From positions 62,001 through 126,000 of the forward strand of contig JAPEVC010000071.1 in the NCBI GenBank assembly GCA_027946555.1: a DNA stretch of 64,000 nucleotides, written 5' to 3'. Source of the DNA: Gnomoniopsis sp. IMI 355080. Its lineage: Eukaryota > Ascomycota > Sordariomycetes > Diaporthales > Gnomoniaceae. Shown in pieces: positions 23,301-35,565 of the stretch. Numbering within the stretch: position 1 is the first letter of the stretch; each line of letters begins with the position of its first letter. The translations under genes and the position numbers were made by a program. Below the pieces are notes generated by a model that was not told where the DNA came from, searched no databases, and saw only the letters and a list, made by a program, of their open reading frames with translations.

Positions 23301-24967
23301 GTGGCAGTCCGCACATAGTAACAGTCATTAACCTTCACCGGTGCCCCTGAGGCTGAGCACCTCTCGCAGCTCATATGGATGAGAAGCATGCAGGAAATTG
23401 GTAGATTAGAGGGGTGGCATTCCAAGCAGTAATCAAAGGGAAAGACAGCCTGGATTCTGGTCACTCACACACACATTCTCTCTCTAGCTCGTGGATGATG
23501 ATGCCTGGTAGATCACTTGAGTAACTTTTCTTGAAGCTTTCAGGTTATTACGTTTCTGATGGCACGCGGTTATTACCCACGCACGCTGTAGCACGGACAT
23601 GATGCGAGGTCCCCTTTGTGTGATGTCCGGCCCGCCCAGCTTCTTCAGCAGCAAGCTGCAAAACATCTTTTTCTGAAGTCACACCGGCCTAGGACCCCCC
23701 TGTTAAGGTACCCCTGCCAAGTCCATTTTGGTATGCAGTAGCCCCAAATGTCAAAGTTGATGCCCCACAGACCTAGCAAGAATGGGCAAGACCGGGTGGG
23801 GATGTTCCTGGGTCAACCGTGACCGGACGACGAATCTTGCATCCCATCATCCCATTTTGATCAGCTCGCGCCGAAACCCACGCACGCGCACATTCATTCC
23901 GATTCTTTTTGAATGCCTCCAGGCAGGCCTGTTGCTGCAGCTCCCAGTCCGCCCCATTCGACCAGACACGGCCCAGACACAGCCAGTCAGATGGACCCGA
24001 GCAGGCTAGGTTTCTTGGACAACAGGATAGAATGTACACGCAGTACGGTGCACACATACTTCAACAGGCAATGGAGGCAGGCAGGCAGGCAGGACATTGC
24101 CGATGCGAAATTGACTTTTTTCCTGGCCGCAGCCAGCACACGAGTCTGACGATGATCGTCCTCCAATGTAGCGTCGTGCTCCGAATGCAGCCATGCCAGG
24201 CGCAAGCATAGCTACCCAGCAACCCAGTCGGGTCTGCAGCCTCTGATATTGGCATCATGGATGGCAGTATATTGCCATGTACTATTCCCGAGTATCTTCC
24301 TTCTTGTCGTTTCTCTCCTGTCCTGTCCAACCCCTCCTGCTCGTGGGCTGTACCCAAAAGGCTCCACTCCACCTCTCCACTCCACATTACATCTCTTGCT
24401 CGTCAAATGCATACTCTTCTATCCAGCACACCCTTTCTCTACACTACACTTTCTGGTAGAAGTCGTCATTCTTCTCTCACAGCGTCCGATCGCCAGTCGG
24501 TCGAATCACTGTCCCCGAGAGTCAACCTAGCCGTCCAAAGTTGACGTCGTTCGTCCGTTCATTTCCCTAGGTCCAGACCTGCCTGACCTGTCCACTCTTT
24601 TGTCACTTTCACAAGACGGCGCTTCCTCGCCCTACCTACACACTTACTGCCGATCCGAAGCTTTGACTACGCGCGAGGGCACCAGGCTATCTCATTGAGA
24701 GTTTCTACCTGCATGTTTCTCTGCCTTTGAAACTCAAAACTCTATTACGCGGCCAACCTCCTCCTTTTATCTTTCACTACAAGCTACCTCAAAGCTTGTG
24801 ACCTCAGGGGCACTGCCCGAGGGAACAAAGAGGATAGCTAACATAATACTTTTCGGACCGTACGAAGAAGCTTGCTGGTATTCGCTCTTGTGTGCTTATG
24901 GCGATTTGTACCAACTGGTTCTGTCACACCCCGAAAGCTCCATCCTCACTCTGTTCGCTTAAACAAG
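20357..24967. other. 4.6 kb gene-free stretch
   Basis: No frame here shows domains, codon bias or matched splice sites. It includes a G9 run at 22802-22810 and a GGCA microsatellite near 24080. From about 24250 the plus strand becomes CT-rich with many short overlapping open frames, typical of a long leader of the gene at 24968. Non-coding RNA or a lineage-specific short gene cannot be excluded. Confidence 0.45.
24075..24093. repeat. Tetranucleotide microsatellite (AGGC)n
   Basis: About 4.7 perfect units of AGGC, in the gene-free stretch upstream of the DUF4203 gene. Confidence 0.85.
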
Positions 24968-27900
24968 ATGAGGGCCACTGCTATATCCCAGCGGATCTGG
25001 GCTATGGTAGCCCTGCTGCTGTGTCTCAATGTCGTCTTGGCTGGAGTTGTGCGCCCGCTGCCACGACAGGAGGACTCTACCTCGATTGAGCCGACCACTA
25101 CCAGCTCGGCGCCCGCTGCTACAACAACAGCAGCGAGTGATGATGCCTCTGCATCAAGTAGCGGAACGGGGACGGCCATAATCAGCACTTCCACTGGGTC
25201 CTCTACTGGCTCTGCAACGTCGGCTATCATATCTGCTACTCCAATCGTTGCATCTAATACCACCCAATTCAACAGTAAGTGTTTCCTGTCCAATTGGGCG
25301 ATCCAGTGATCTGACAACGTATTCTTAGCTACGGAACCAGGTCAACTTCCCCTGACACCAACGAGAACACCTGGCTTCTATGTTGCCGGCTTCGTTCTGA
25401 TGATAACTGGTGCTCTCTACTTGGTATTCTGCATGAAGAAACAATGGATTCACTGCTGCTTCTCTTTTGCATACCTCTTCGCTCTTGCAATCACGGCGCT
25501 TGAGCTCTTACTCGTTCCTACGCCCATTAGCAACGGTGTACAGGGTGGTTACATTGCCGCTGTAATAGCAGGTGGGGCTGTGGCCGGCGGCCTTTCGACA
25601 CTTCGGCCAACGTTCTTCCATTTCTTCGGAAGTATATTGGGAGGGTTCTGTTTCGCGATGTGGCTGTTGACACTCAAGCCCTCAGCTTTGCTCGGCCAGA
25701 ACCAGCTCAAGAATTGCATCTTCCTTGCCGCCTTCTCGTTCATAAGCCTCGGCTTCTACATTTCAACAAAGACCAGGCATTATCTAGTGATGCTCTCGTC
25801 CTCTTTTGCCGCAGCCACAGCCTTCATCCTCGGCGTCGACTGTCTCACATGTGCGGGTCTGAAAGAATTCTGGGCATGGATATGGGCTCTGCCAAATGAT
25901 AGCTTATTCCCGATCGACGCAGATACTTATCCTCTGACAACGGGAATGAAAGCCGAACAGGGTATCGTAATTGTCATCTTCCTTCTTGGAGTGGTATTTC
26001 AGTGGTCGAAGTTGAAGACCATCAAAGAAGAACGTATCAAGAAGGAGATGGCACGCGACGCTGGCAGGGCTGCCGTCAACAGAACGGACGAAAAAGCTGG
26101 ACTGGAGTTCGCGAGGAGAATCGCGAATGAGAGGAGTGAATTCGAATCAACCTACCACGGTCCACGAGTCCAAATTTATGAGGGGCGTGGCTCCCGCACG
26201 GACAAATTTCTTTCACCGGTGAAGAAGCTGTGGATGTCCTTCGACGGTAAACGCACTAGGAAGGAGCCGCAAGAAGCGGATGAGGATGCTAGGAACGATG
26301 TTATGAGCGTAGGCTCTGGTCAGGCGAGTGAATGGGCTTCAATACACGACAATCCGAAGAATCAGACCCGGGAGAGCGTCCACACCGCCAATGACTCTGG
26401 CGTGGGAGATGTGGACACCGAGCGGAAACATTGCGCCAGTGGAAGTGCAACTACAGTCACGCGAGTCTCGACCGCTGCTGATAAGCAAGAGATCGAGCTG
26501 GACGAGATTCGACGGGTTGCGTCTCCACAAATAAAAAGTGCGGCAGAGTTCGTGATGCTCAGGAACGAAGCCGGCGGTAGAGTGACGGTGAACGTTGCAG
26601 CAGATGATGAGGGTGCTGCGGCAGACTCTTGGGTAGCTAAGCATCCCGTTCCGGAGGTGGTCCCCCTGCCTTTCAAAGTGCCTTCGATGGAAGACGACAA
26701 TGATGCGCAAGTAGATGAAGGAGATTGCTCTTCAATCGCAGTCATGACCGAGGGGTTCCTCAACGACGAGGCGCTAGAGACACGCAGCATCGGCAGCAAG
26801 AGAAGCTCCTTCGCAAAGCGTCTCTCTACAGGTTCCGCTGAACTCTTCCGAAGATTATCGCACCACTCACTATCAACCCACCTTGACAAAGCAGTGATAG
26901 GCGCCGGTGAAAGTACAGAGGATTTGGCAGCGGGCCAGCATGATAACAGATCCTCGATAGCGGCTACACGAGACGATGTGAGCTCCGTGAATGAGGATGA
27001 CCTTCCAGCATCAGGGGGTCTGGCTGGTGAACGGCCGTTCAGCTTGGAGATCAATGCTAAGCTCGCGACCCACCCGGCAGATGAAACAGCAGAAGACACA
27101 CATAATGTTAAAGAGCCGAAAAGTCCAGTCCAAGAGGATCAAAGCACTCAGGCATATACTAAAGAAGAGAAAGGGAAGCAAGTTGCAAAAGCAGCCAGCG
27201 ATGATGAGCAGTCCGTCAACCCTGCCAAGACGAACGTCTCAGACGCCCCCTCGGGCCCTCTCAACCTGGCAAACGGCAAACTTGAGAGGAGAGTCTCTGA
27301 AATCGTCAAGAAGTATCGGATAAATGAGTGGACAAAACATCAGACTCTCGCCGAGGAACCAATAGTCGATAACCCCAACCTTGCAGAGCTCGAGGACCCA
27401 TCGGCGCCAGTCCCAGTGAACGTGGAGGAATTGGTAAAGACAGCAGAATCCGCAGCCCCCAAAGTCGCCAAGCCTAGAACGGAGGCCCTCCTCCAGGCGC
27501 GCGCTCGCAAAGCCTCGGCTCAATCGCAAGTCCGCCCTTCACCCAGCCTGGAGAATTGTCACGCCGGCTCCACAGGCAGTGAGGACAGGCAGGCCGCTAT
27601 ACAGGCCGCCGCCGCTGCTCTCGTGGGAGATAGTGCCCACCGAGCATCACCTACGCCTCCGGCCACAGAGAAGCTCCGCTCGAGACCGCCGATTCCCGGC
27701 GTAAAGTCTTTCAACACTCCACAGAGTCTCGTCGCGAAGAGGGAGACGATGCTCCGCATGAAGCAGCAAGCCCTCCGCCCCGAAACGCTGCGATCCAGCT
27801 CGGTTCCTATGCCGGGTCGTCTAGGCTCCCCCTTGGCTCCTGCTCCCGAACATGTTGAAGGCTACGCCAACGTTGCTGCTTTGGGCCCTCCGAGTCTTAC

Positions 27901-28651
27901 GAGCACGCCCAATAGCACGCCCAGCAGCCGCCGGAACTCTGGCACATACAGACATGCAAACATGTCTAGCCCGTTGCAAATGGAGCCCGAGAATGACGAC
28001 ATGCCCCTGAGCCAACGGCAAGCGATCATCAAGGCGCGCCGCAGCAGTATGGAGTCTGGGAACAGCTCTGGCAACCGGGCCGGCAGCAGTGGCTCCTCGC
28101 GCCGTAGCTTCTCTGGCCATTCACCTGGAGAGTACGGAAGCGCGACTTCGTTGCCAGTCAACCAGAACCTTCCGCATACACAGCGCCGCTCGTTCACCAC
28201 CAGCAGCCAGACTCGCGAGTCCCATCTCGCCAGCTTCCGCTCGTCTGTCCAGGCCGATCTCAGAGCGAGCAACACCAGTCTCCCAGTCACCACGATGCAC
28301 CAGCAGCCCAGCTTTGGCGGGGGTTACATGTCCAATAATAGTACCATGGCCCCGATCCAAGGGCCGCTCATCAACTCCGTCTACGCGATCCCCGGTACAT
28401 CGTCGGCGAATTCTCTCGTGCCGCAGCAGACCCAACCTTGGAATTCGGAGGTGTCCATGGGTCTGGAAATACAGCGACAGTACATGATGGCACAGAAAGA
28501 AAACGATGCCAGACGGAGGGAGGCGCGGCGAGCCGAGCGGGAGAGGCAAAGTCAGCTGCGTCAATCTAGCATGGGCACCCCTCGCTTCATGGACGCCCAC
28601 GCGGCGGCACTGATAAACCTGCAGAAGAAGGCTAGAGATTCGTTGCAATGA
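24968..28651 (+). CDS. DUF4203 / TMEM198-like membrane protein with long cytoplasmic tail, 2 exons
   Basis: Predicted 1209-residue protein. Exon 1 is 24968-25274 and exon 2 is 25329-28651; the 54-nt intron (GTAAGT...TCTTAG) joins in phase 1. Residues 1-25 look like a signal peptide (AMVALLLCLNVVLAG). Residues about 35-100 are a Ser/Thr/Ala mucin-like segment, likely O-glycosylated and outside the cell. About seven hydrophobic helices follow (residues about 118-335), with GGYIAAVIAGGAVAGGLS and the LRPTFFHFFGSILGGFC pattern of the TM7S3/TMEM198 domain. The remaining 870 residues are disordered, Ser/Pro/Glu-rich, with short Arg/Lys-rich helices, ending in a charged helix. The start at 24968 is set by the signal peptide. 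The role is unknown; metazoan TMEM198 has been linked to signalling, which need not apply here. Confidence 0.85.
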
Positions 28652-29630
28652 TCCATAGAGACAGGGAAAACGTTGGATAATTATTGGAAAAGAAAACTAA
28701 TGTTTGATGACCACGAGCAAACGCAATCAGGTAATTGGGTTTGGGATGTGTGAGGAATTGAGGGAGCAAGGATAACAGCTGCTTGTGATGGTTTCATTTT
28801 TTTTGGCACTTGTGATACCCGAGAACCTTCCATGGTCATTTTTCTTAACTGCCATCTCTTCTCGTGGCGGTTTTGGGGGGGCATTACATGCCATGTTGCA
28901 CACTTGGCGGAGATTATATAAGGACTGGGAGACTCACGACGGCTCAACAGCACAATAACACTCTTACGTCTAATGAACTAAAAATTCCAACATCCACTCT
29001 CCTTCCCTCCGTGTACCTTCTCAGTCTTACGCATCTTCGTCTCCTCCTGCCTGGATCAGCAAAGGGGACACTGCTGGTCGTGAAAACTCGTGACACTCAG
29101 AGTGCGCAGGTTTTGTGCTGAGACGAGGGTTCCCCACAGTCGGCTAGTTCCCTTGGGTCTTATCTCATAGGAAGAAGATCATTATGCAGGTAATATCTAT
29201 GTCTGTATGGTCTCAGTGCTCGGGCGGCCCAGCTTCATTTTTGGCCACGTTACCAGCCCATTGGCACTATGTGACCACAAAACATATTCTTCGTAACGAA
29301 CGCTTCTGGATACAAGAGATGGAATCGAGATGGAATCGATGCAATAGTTCATCGTGCATATGTTGAGAATGTTCATGAAGTGATCTGGGCTGTACTTGTT
29401 GAGGTGGCCGAGGGAAGATCGGCTCTTCTTGAGAGGCTGGTTGATGATGATCTGGATAGAGCACTACGAACGCTCTCACTCACAGCTACAAGAGACCCCT
29501 AAAATAAGAATCCCGAACCAGAATGGCTCCACAATGGAAACATCAAGTTATCGTTTGAGTTCGTCAAATCATATTGATTTCCTATCCCGTGAACGGCACT
29601 CTGTACGTAAACTTTTGTTTCGACATCATT
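28652..29630. other. Convergent intergenic stretch, 979 bp
   Basis: Lies between the stop codons of the DUF4203 gene and TTI1, so it holds both 3' untranslated regions. A 12-bp tandem pair (gatggaatcga) lies at about 29319-29341. No gene is seen. Confidence 0.5.
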
Positions 29631-32600
29631 TTAAACTTCCGGCGTCTTCATGACCGCAAACTCAACGCCTTCCATGACCGGCGCTGGCAAAGGCTCAATG
29701 TAGCCCCTCTCGTACATCACTAGCCATACTGCATCGGCATTCACAGCTTCCAGTGCCTCACGCGCCTCCACGTTGTGCGGAAGCACATCATCCGCCAGCA
29801 GCTGGAGTATGTCCTCGAAGATAGCGTCTTCTACCCGAACGTAGGAAACGACTGCAATCAGCATCGACACGACCGCGTCCCATGTCTGTACCGACGAGGC
29901 AAACCTGCCGAGGCCGGTGGTTTTTGATATGGAATGCGTTGAGGCGGACTCCAGTTGAAGAGATTCCACATTGTCCCTGCCGCGGACGGGCAGCAGGATG
30001 CCGTCAGTGGTTGCTCTGCCACGCTCGCCTACGGAGCCGAGAAGACCGGGTCTGGCCTTTGCCAAAGCACTTCCGCCCGCTTTGGTCTTGCGCGCCTCAT
30101 CTCGCACCTTGGTGCACCATTTGCTGAGACTTTCCCCCCACTCCGTCTTGACACGCGAGCTCAGGAAATCGCCGGCGGTCTTGCATAGTGCAGCAAGGGT
30201 GTCGCATGCAGCTATCACGACATATGGTTCCGCGTCATGCAGGCGACTAATAACGACAGGCCACACGTCATTTACAAGGGGTAAATAGACATTTTCGTCT
30301 TGAGCGAGTGCAGAAGATACTTTGGAGAGTAGGTCTAACAGACGTTTGCGCAAGGTCGGAGTCGGAGAGGTCAAATAGTGTTGAGTGAGCGAGGTGATCT
30401 TTGTAAGAAGGACATAAGTGGCTGTTGGGGGTATAGCAACCTCGTCGTTGCTTGCAGGTGGGTTATCCGGCTCATTTTGGCCATTATCCCGAGCCTCAAT
30501 GGCGTCAAGCTCCTCCTTGGCTGACTTCCAAGCCTCTTGTGGATGGTTGCGTATCACCTCTTCAACGTCGCCTTCTTCCTCGAGCTTTCTTCTCTTAGCG
30601 CGCTTGTCTAGGAATGTCATCACATCTTCTAGTCCCGAAGATTCCAGCGGTCGTTTCTTGTGATTCACTGCCTTAGCCTGTCCCTCCTCAATTAGCATAT
30701 GGCCGGACTTGACGCCCTGCTCCACGATTTCGGAGAGTACACCGAACAAACTTTCGACAAAAGCTGTGTACCCATGATAGTTGTCCAAGGCAGCAAAAAT
30801 TCCTGCTACGACATCATCTAGGAATGGCAACAGCTTTGGCCCAGTCAGGCGAATCATCATGGTGAGGACCTTGGTTGACGCAGGTGAAATATCGAATTGA
30901 TTCAGTCGCAGCGAGATGGAGTTGACCATATAGTCTACATTGTCGATGATCAACTCGGACACATGGCCGTAACCGCAGGATGCCGCAAGGCTGTTCAGCG
31001 TCGTGATTGCATGGCCTCTTAACTCTGGACGAGATGAGCCAAGGAACGTTGATATTGGATAAAGCACATCAATAAGCTCAGGTCGGAATGACTCGCCCAG
31101 GCGAGAGGCCGCAAAAGAAGTTACTTCGAGTGCTATTGCTTCGAGGCGCCAGTCGACTTCGTCGATGGCGTCGGAGTGGGAATCCAAGATGGCCACAGAA
31201 AAGGAGTATAATTCGTCAAAGACCATTTCCTTGTCTTCCGGTGCGGATTCAGTTGCTGCATTTGTGAAGTCTAGGAGGTCGTCGACATCTGCGGATTTTG
31301 AAAAGGAGGACTTGAGGAGCTGAAATGAGAGCCAATACGAGGATATCTGGTCCACACCAGTGGAGTCACGGATGCAGGGCAGCATTTCTGCTGCAAGCTT
31401 GGTTTGCTGTGTGGGTGAGCCGATGTTTTCGATCAGTAACATGACGTCCTTTCGTGTGTCTCGTTGACTTTCCTGTGCAAATAGTACCGGGCTGAAGCTC
31501 TGCAAACTCTGACCGGCCTGCACCAGATCTGAGCTTCGCCATAGGTTTTCATCTAGATCAACTTCGTGCATGACTTTGGGAGTTTTGGAGTTGAGTATTA
31601 GAGCCACGACACTGTCCCTCAGGGAAGAGGAAAGGGACTCATGGAGACTTGAGGAATCGACCGCCAGCGCTCCTGCAAGCTCCTGACCCTTGATGATATT
31701 TCGGATGGCCTGTTGCTTGACCCTCTCATCACTCGATTGCATCAAACGAGGCATGCTTGTGATCCAGCTATGCAGGGTGGTTTTTATACAATCCATGAGT
31801 TCCGGGTAGATGGTGGCGAGATCTTGCAATGAGGTCCCATAGTACATTGCACGGTCCTCTCCAAGGTCTGGCACTTCGAAAGGCGTGATTTCCTTCTCTT
31901 GGTCCTCCCTCAAAATCATTGCGCTCTCGACAAGCATAGCTGTGCAATTTTTCAAAGATGAGTGACATTCATCCAGCAGCGCAATGCAGAGTCTTTCAGT
32001 GGCCTTTCGAACCTCTGCACTGGGGTGGTTCCTTAGCTTTAGAACAGTTGAGAGGGCAATCTTGACCTGAGACACTGTAGCCTTCAACCAAGATGGAGTC
32101 AGAACCTTGCCCTCAGCCTTCTTATCTTGTCCCGCCTCCTCGATCTGAGAATCGTTGGTCTCTATTTGCCTCAGCAGGTCACGCCTTCTGAGATCACTGA
32201 GGACCCTGGTCAAAATGGTCTTCAAAACATTCACACCACTGACAAGAACTCTCCGTTGATACTTTGTCGACGATGGAGGCGAGAGGAAGCGGCAGAGAGA
32301 GGATGCAGTGCCTGGGAAGAAAGTAGCGAGTACTTCGTCCTGCTTGATGGTCGTATATACTGCTGTAATGGTTTGCAAGGCCTCAAGTTGGATTTCAGTG
32401 GTAACACCATCCGTTACGCCATCCAGAATGACCGATACAGCATGCCCCAAAGATGGGATGATTTTGACATCCGTTAGCGGTGAGTCCTTAGCTGACACGC
32501 CGGCGGCCTTGATCAACACAGTGAGCGCCTTGTATGCTTCGAGGATGGTCTCCTCGGGCTTTGGATGTTGATTATCTTCTTTCCCGGGGACACCTCCAAT

Positions 32601-33045
32601 AATGAAGGTGAAAAAGACGAGAAGTTGTTGGGACAGGTCCTTGGATATTCGCGCCCTCCATCCATGCTGGATGAGCAGCCGCAGAGATTTGATGACGGTT
32701 TCAACGAGGCGAATAGGATAGTCTGCGTGGGTTCGCAGCAGTCCTGACAGGGGAAAGAAGACATAGTCGGCAATCTTTTCGTCTAGAATGCTCGCGTCGT
32801 ACTGGATTTGATCCTCCAAGATGCCATTCAGCTTTGTTAGAAGCTCTTGAGTCTGTTTGGCTCGGTCTGAGACCTGTTGGCCCTGTAGCGCGAGCCTGCT
32901 AATTTCCACGCACACTGGCTTCAGCTGTTCGGTAGTCAGCAGTTGCGCGAGGTGCAGGAGGGATTATGTGTCGTCTTACCTTTGTGAAAAACTGATTTCT
33001 TGCTGCCGAGGTGAACTCGGAACTTGGACCGAGCTGAGAAGCCAT
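29631..33045 (-). CDS. TTI1: TEL2-interacting protein 1 (TTI1), HEAT-repeat PIKK chaperone subunit, 2 exons
   Basis: Predicted 1119-residue HEAT-repeat protein. Tti1 works with Tel2 and Tti2 (TTT complex) to fold and stabilise PIK-related kinases such as TOR, Mec1/ATR and Tel1/ATM. Exon 1 (32980-33045) encodes 22 residues, starting MASQLGPSSEF; exon 2 is 29631-32924. The 55-nt intron (GTAAGA...GAACAG) is phase 0 and restores FFTKLKPVCVEISRLALQ. The family-typical N-terminal segment KIADYVFFPLSGLLR is present, and the C-terminal end contains ILQLLADDVLPHNVEAREAL. Length and helical-repeat character throughout fit fungal Tti1. It is head-to-head with the DUF1749 gene, sharing a 490-bp promoter region. 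Confidence 0.88.
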
Positions 33046-33535
33046 GGTGAAGAGACTGGATGCTACCCTTGGCGTTCACGCCAGACTGGTAGCAGTGAAG
33101 GGAAATCACCGACGCCTACTTCACCTTCTCCATTAGCATGGAAATGGTGATAACCGCATGGTCCAGATTGATCGTTGTGTGTTTGTGTTGCAGGCTTGGA
33201 GGCTCGATGGTCCGGGTGGACGAATTTGGGAATATCGATCAAAAATGCAGGCAGGGTTCCAGGCGCCTTCTATTACCTTCGACGGCCACAGCTCGGGGGG
33301 GGGGGCAGGTGAGTCGCGTGGGCCCCCGGACGTCACTGCTCTCCCCACCACAACAGATCAGTGAAAGCTGCTGTCACTCGACATTGCATTCTGTGGAGGA
33401 CAACTTTTTTCCCTCACTTTTCTACGCCCAACTTTCCATAGTTTCTTGTATTATTTCTCATGGGACTAATTTTGACTCGCCTTACTTGTGCTAAAAACCT
33501 CGGCCCTTGCCAAGACCTGGGCATCAACTCCTACC
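33046..33535. promoter_or_regulatory. Shared divergent promoter TTI1 / DUF1749 with G11 run
   Basis: 490 bp between two divergent start codons. It contains an uninterrupted G11 run at 33295-33305 followed by a GC-rich patch, then CT-rich sequence towards the DUF1749 start. No TATA box is obvious. Confidence 0.5.
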
Positions 33536-34550
33536 ATGGCTGCTCCCAAGGCCGCGCCGTTTACGGTTACGGTCCATCCTTATCCTTCCAAAGTCAAGCA
33601 TGCGTGCGCATATGAGCTGGGCTCGCCGGGAAAAAATGCCCTTGTCTTCATAGGAGGTCTTACGGACGGCCCTCACACCGTGCCATATATTCGGACCGTC
33701 GCCGCAAAAATACAGGCTGCGACAGCTCTGGACTACTCCGTCTTTGAGATACGCATTCGCTCCTCCTTCGACGGTTTTGGCTGGGGCAGCCTGGCTCAGG
33801 ACGTGGAGGACGTTTCAGCAGTGGTCAAGTACCTACGGAGCATTGGCAAAGAGAAGGTTGTTCTTATGGGCCATTCAACAGGCTGTCAGGTAAGATAGAG
33901 CACTTTCAGCCTCGAAAAAAATGGGCAGCTATTGAAATCCCTCATAGGACTGCATGGAGTACAACAGGTACGACAAGTATCACAACGAGCCTGTGGATGG
34001 CTTCATCATGCAGGGCTCCGTATCGGATAGGGAAGGCTACGTCGATGCCCTAACAAAGCAGAAGGTGGATGATATCGTGTCCTTCGCTAAGGACATGGTC
34101 GACGGAGGCAGAGGGGACGATGCGGTGCCCAAATCCAGGCTGCCTGCTGGTTTCTTCTTTCCTAATCCAATGACTGCGTATCGATTGCATTCATTGGCTG
34201 CGGTTGGGTAAGTGGAATTCGTCTTGGTGAAAATGCAGTGTTTTACTGATATGCGCGTGTCCACCAGGGGCGACGACGATTACTTTTCTTCGGATCTCCC
34301 TGATGAGAGGGTCAAGGAGATATGGGCATCTGTCAAGCAGCCGGTTCTGGTAGTTCCGTCCGCGCAAGATGAGTATGCTCCGGTTGGCGTAGATTTTGAG
34401 AAGTTGCTGGCAAAGTGGAAGTCATACTGTCCCATGGCAAGTGAGCTGTCTGCCTTAATACCTGGGGCCGGCCACACAGTCGATCCTCTGCCATCACAGG
34501 AGTGGCTTGGTGACAGAGTGGTCTGTTTCTTGGAAAGTCTTCAGAAGTGA
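33536..34550 (+). CDS. DUF1749 alpha/beta hydrolase (siderophore-esterase SidJ-like family), 3 exons
   Basis: Predicted 298-residue hydrolase. Exons are 33536-33889, 33948-34207 and 34268-34550, with introns of 58 and 60 nt whose removal restores frame (GHSTGCQDCMEYN and AAVGGDDDYFSSD). The nucleophile elbow is GHSTG with Ser about 114; a likely acid is in SAQDEYAP and the base in GAGHTVDP near the end. No signal peptide, so probably cytosolic. The DUF1749 family includes Aspergillus fumigatus SidJ, which hydrolyses fusarinine-type siderophores, and uncharacterised yeast proteins. No siderophore-synthesis genes are nearby, so the substrate is open. An in-frame ATG at 33488 would add 16 residues; 33536 has the better context. 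Confidence 0.87.
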
Positions 34551-35565
34551 GGATTTGAGACCAGCAAGAGTATGACCTTGTATTCTGCTGCCTACAAGCA
34601 GCTGAATCTGCCATCGAGGTATTGTGGAGGTATAAAAGATCACCCAGAGTGGAGGAATCCTTCAGGGGCTGTGAGGTGCAGTGCAACTCGAGAAGAGGCA
34701 GAACTTGAGGAATGCGCCAAGGATGTGACAACTCCCCCTAGTATGGGCAGACGTGCAGCAGGATCCTGACTAAAGAAAGTAAAAGAACTGCAGGAAGTTG
34801 TTATGCGACGCATATGAGAAATCTCCTTTTATTATAGGCATTTGGTTGCGCATGAACCATCTGAAATGCATAGCCAAGCCGTGACTTTTTAGCGTACTCA
34901 AGATATACTGCATGTCCCCATACCAACCCGGAGGGAATACCCGTCGATACCCTACCACACCACAGGGGACCTGCTTAGCGGCCGGATGCCCCGTAAGCAG
35001 ACAACCCCGGCCCCGGCATGAGAATGTAAAACAGCCAGGCAACTAACTCACCTCACATCTGACATCTTGGACTGCGCCTGCACCTGCACCTGCACCATCT
35101 AGTACCTGACCATCTGGTGCCCAACACAACACCACCCTTGTCCTCTTTCCGTCTTCTGCTTGGCGAACAGCATCAACCGTCTTGTTATCGATGAATGCTT
35201 GTTTTCTCCCCGTGCCAATCCCTTCCTTTTGACCCTACAAGAATATGGCTTGAGAGCAACTACTACTACTGCAGATGCAACCCTGCAAGTTGCGACTGAC
35301 CCGCTCTCTCTGTCAACGCCAGCAACCAACTAATCCATCTCGGACTGCTCGTCACCGCCGACTTACCTCCCCCCTCCCCTCCTCTTTACCTAAGCGACGA
35401 CCCCTATTGAATCAAGAGGGCTCCACTGTGATCGACAACTTCACTTCACCACTCCCTCCCCTTGGCCGACTCTCTCGACTGCTGCCTCCTCACTCCTCCC
35501 TTCCTCTCGACGGCACTCTTCCTACCGACTCGATCCGCTCTCTCCCCCTTTCCTAGGCCACCGCG
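34551..35565. other. 1.0 kb upstream region of the kinase gene
   Basis: No supportable gene. It contains three units of the hexamer CACCTG near 35078-35096 and a long CT-rich leader from about 35270 to the start codon, as commonly seen before highly expressed fungal genes. Confidence 0.5.
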
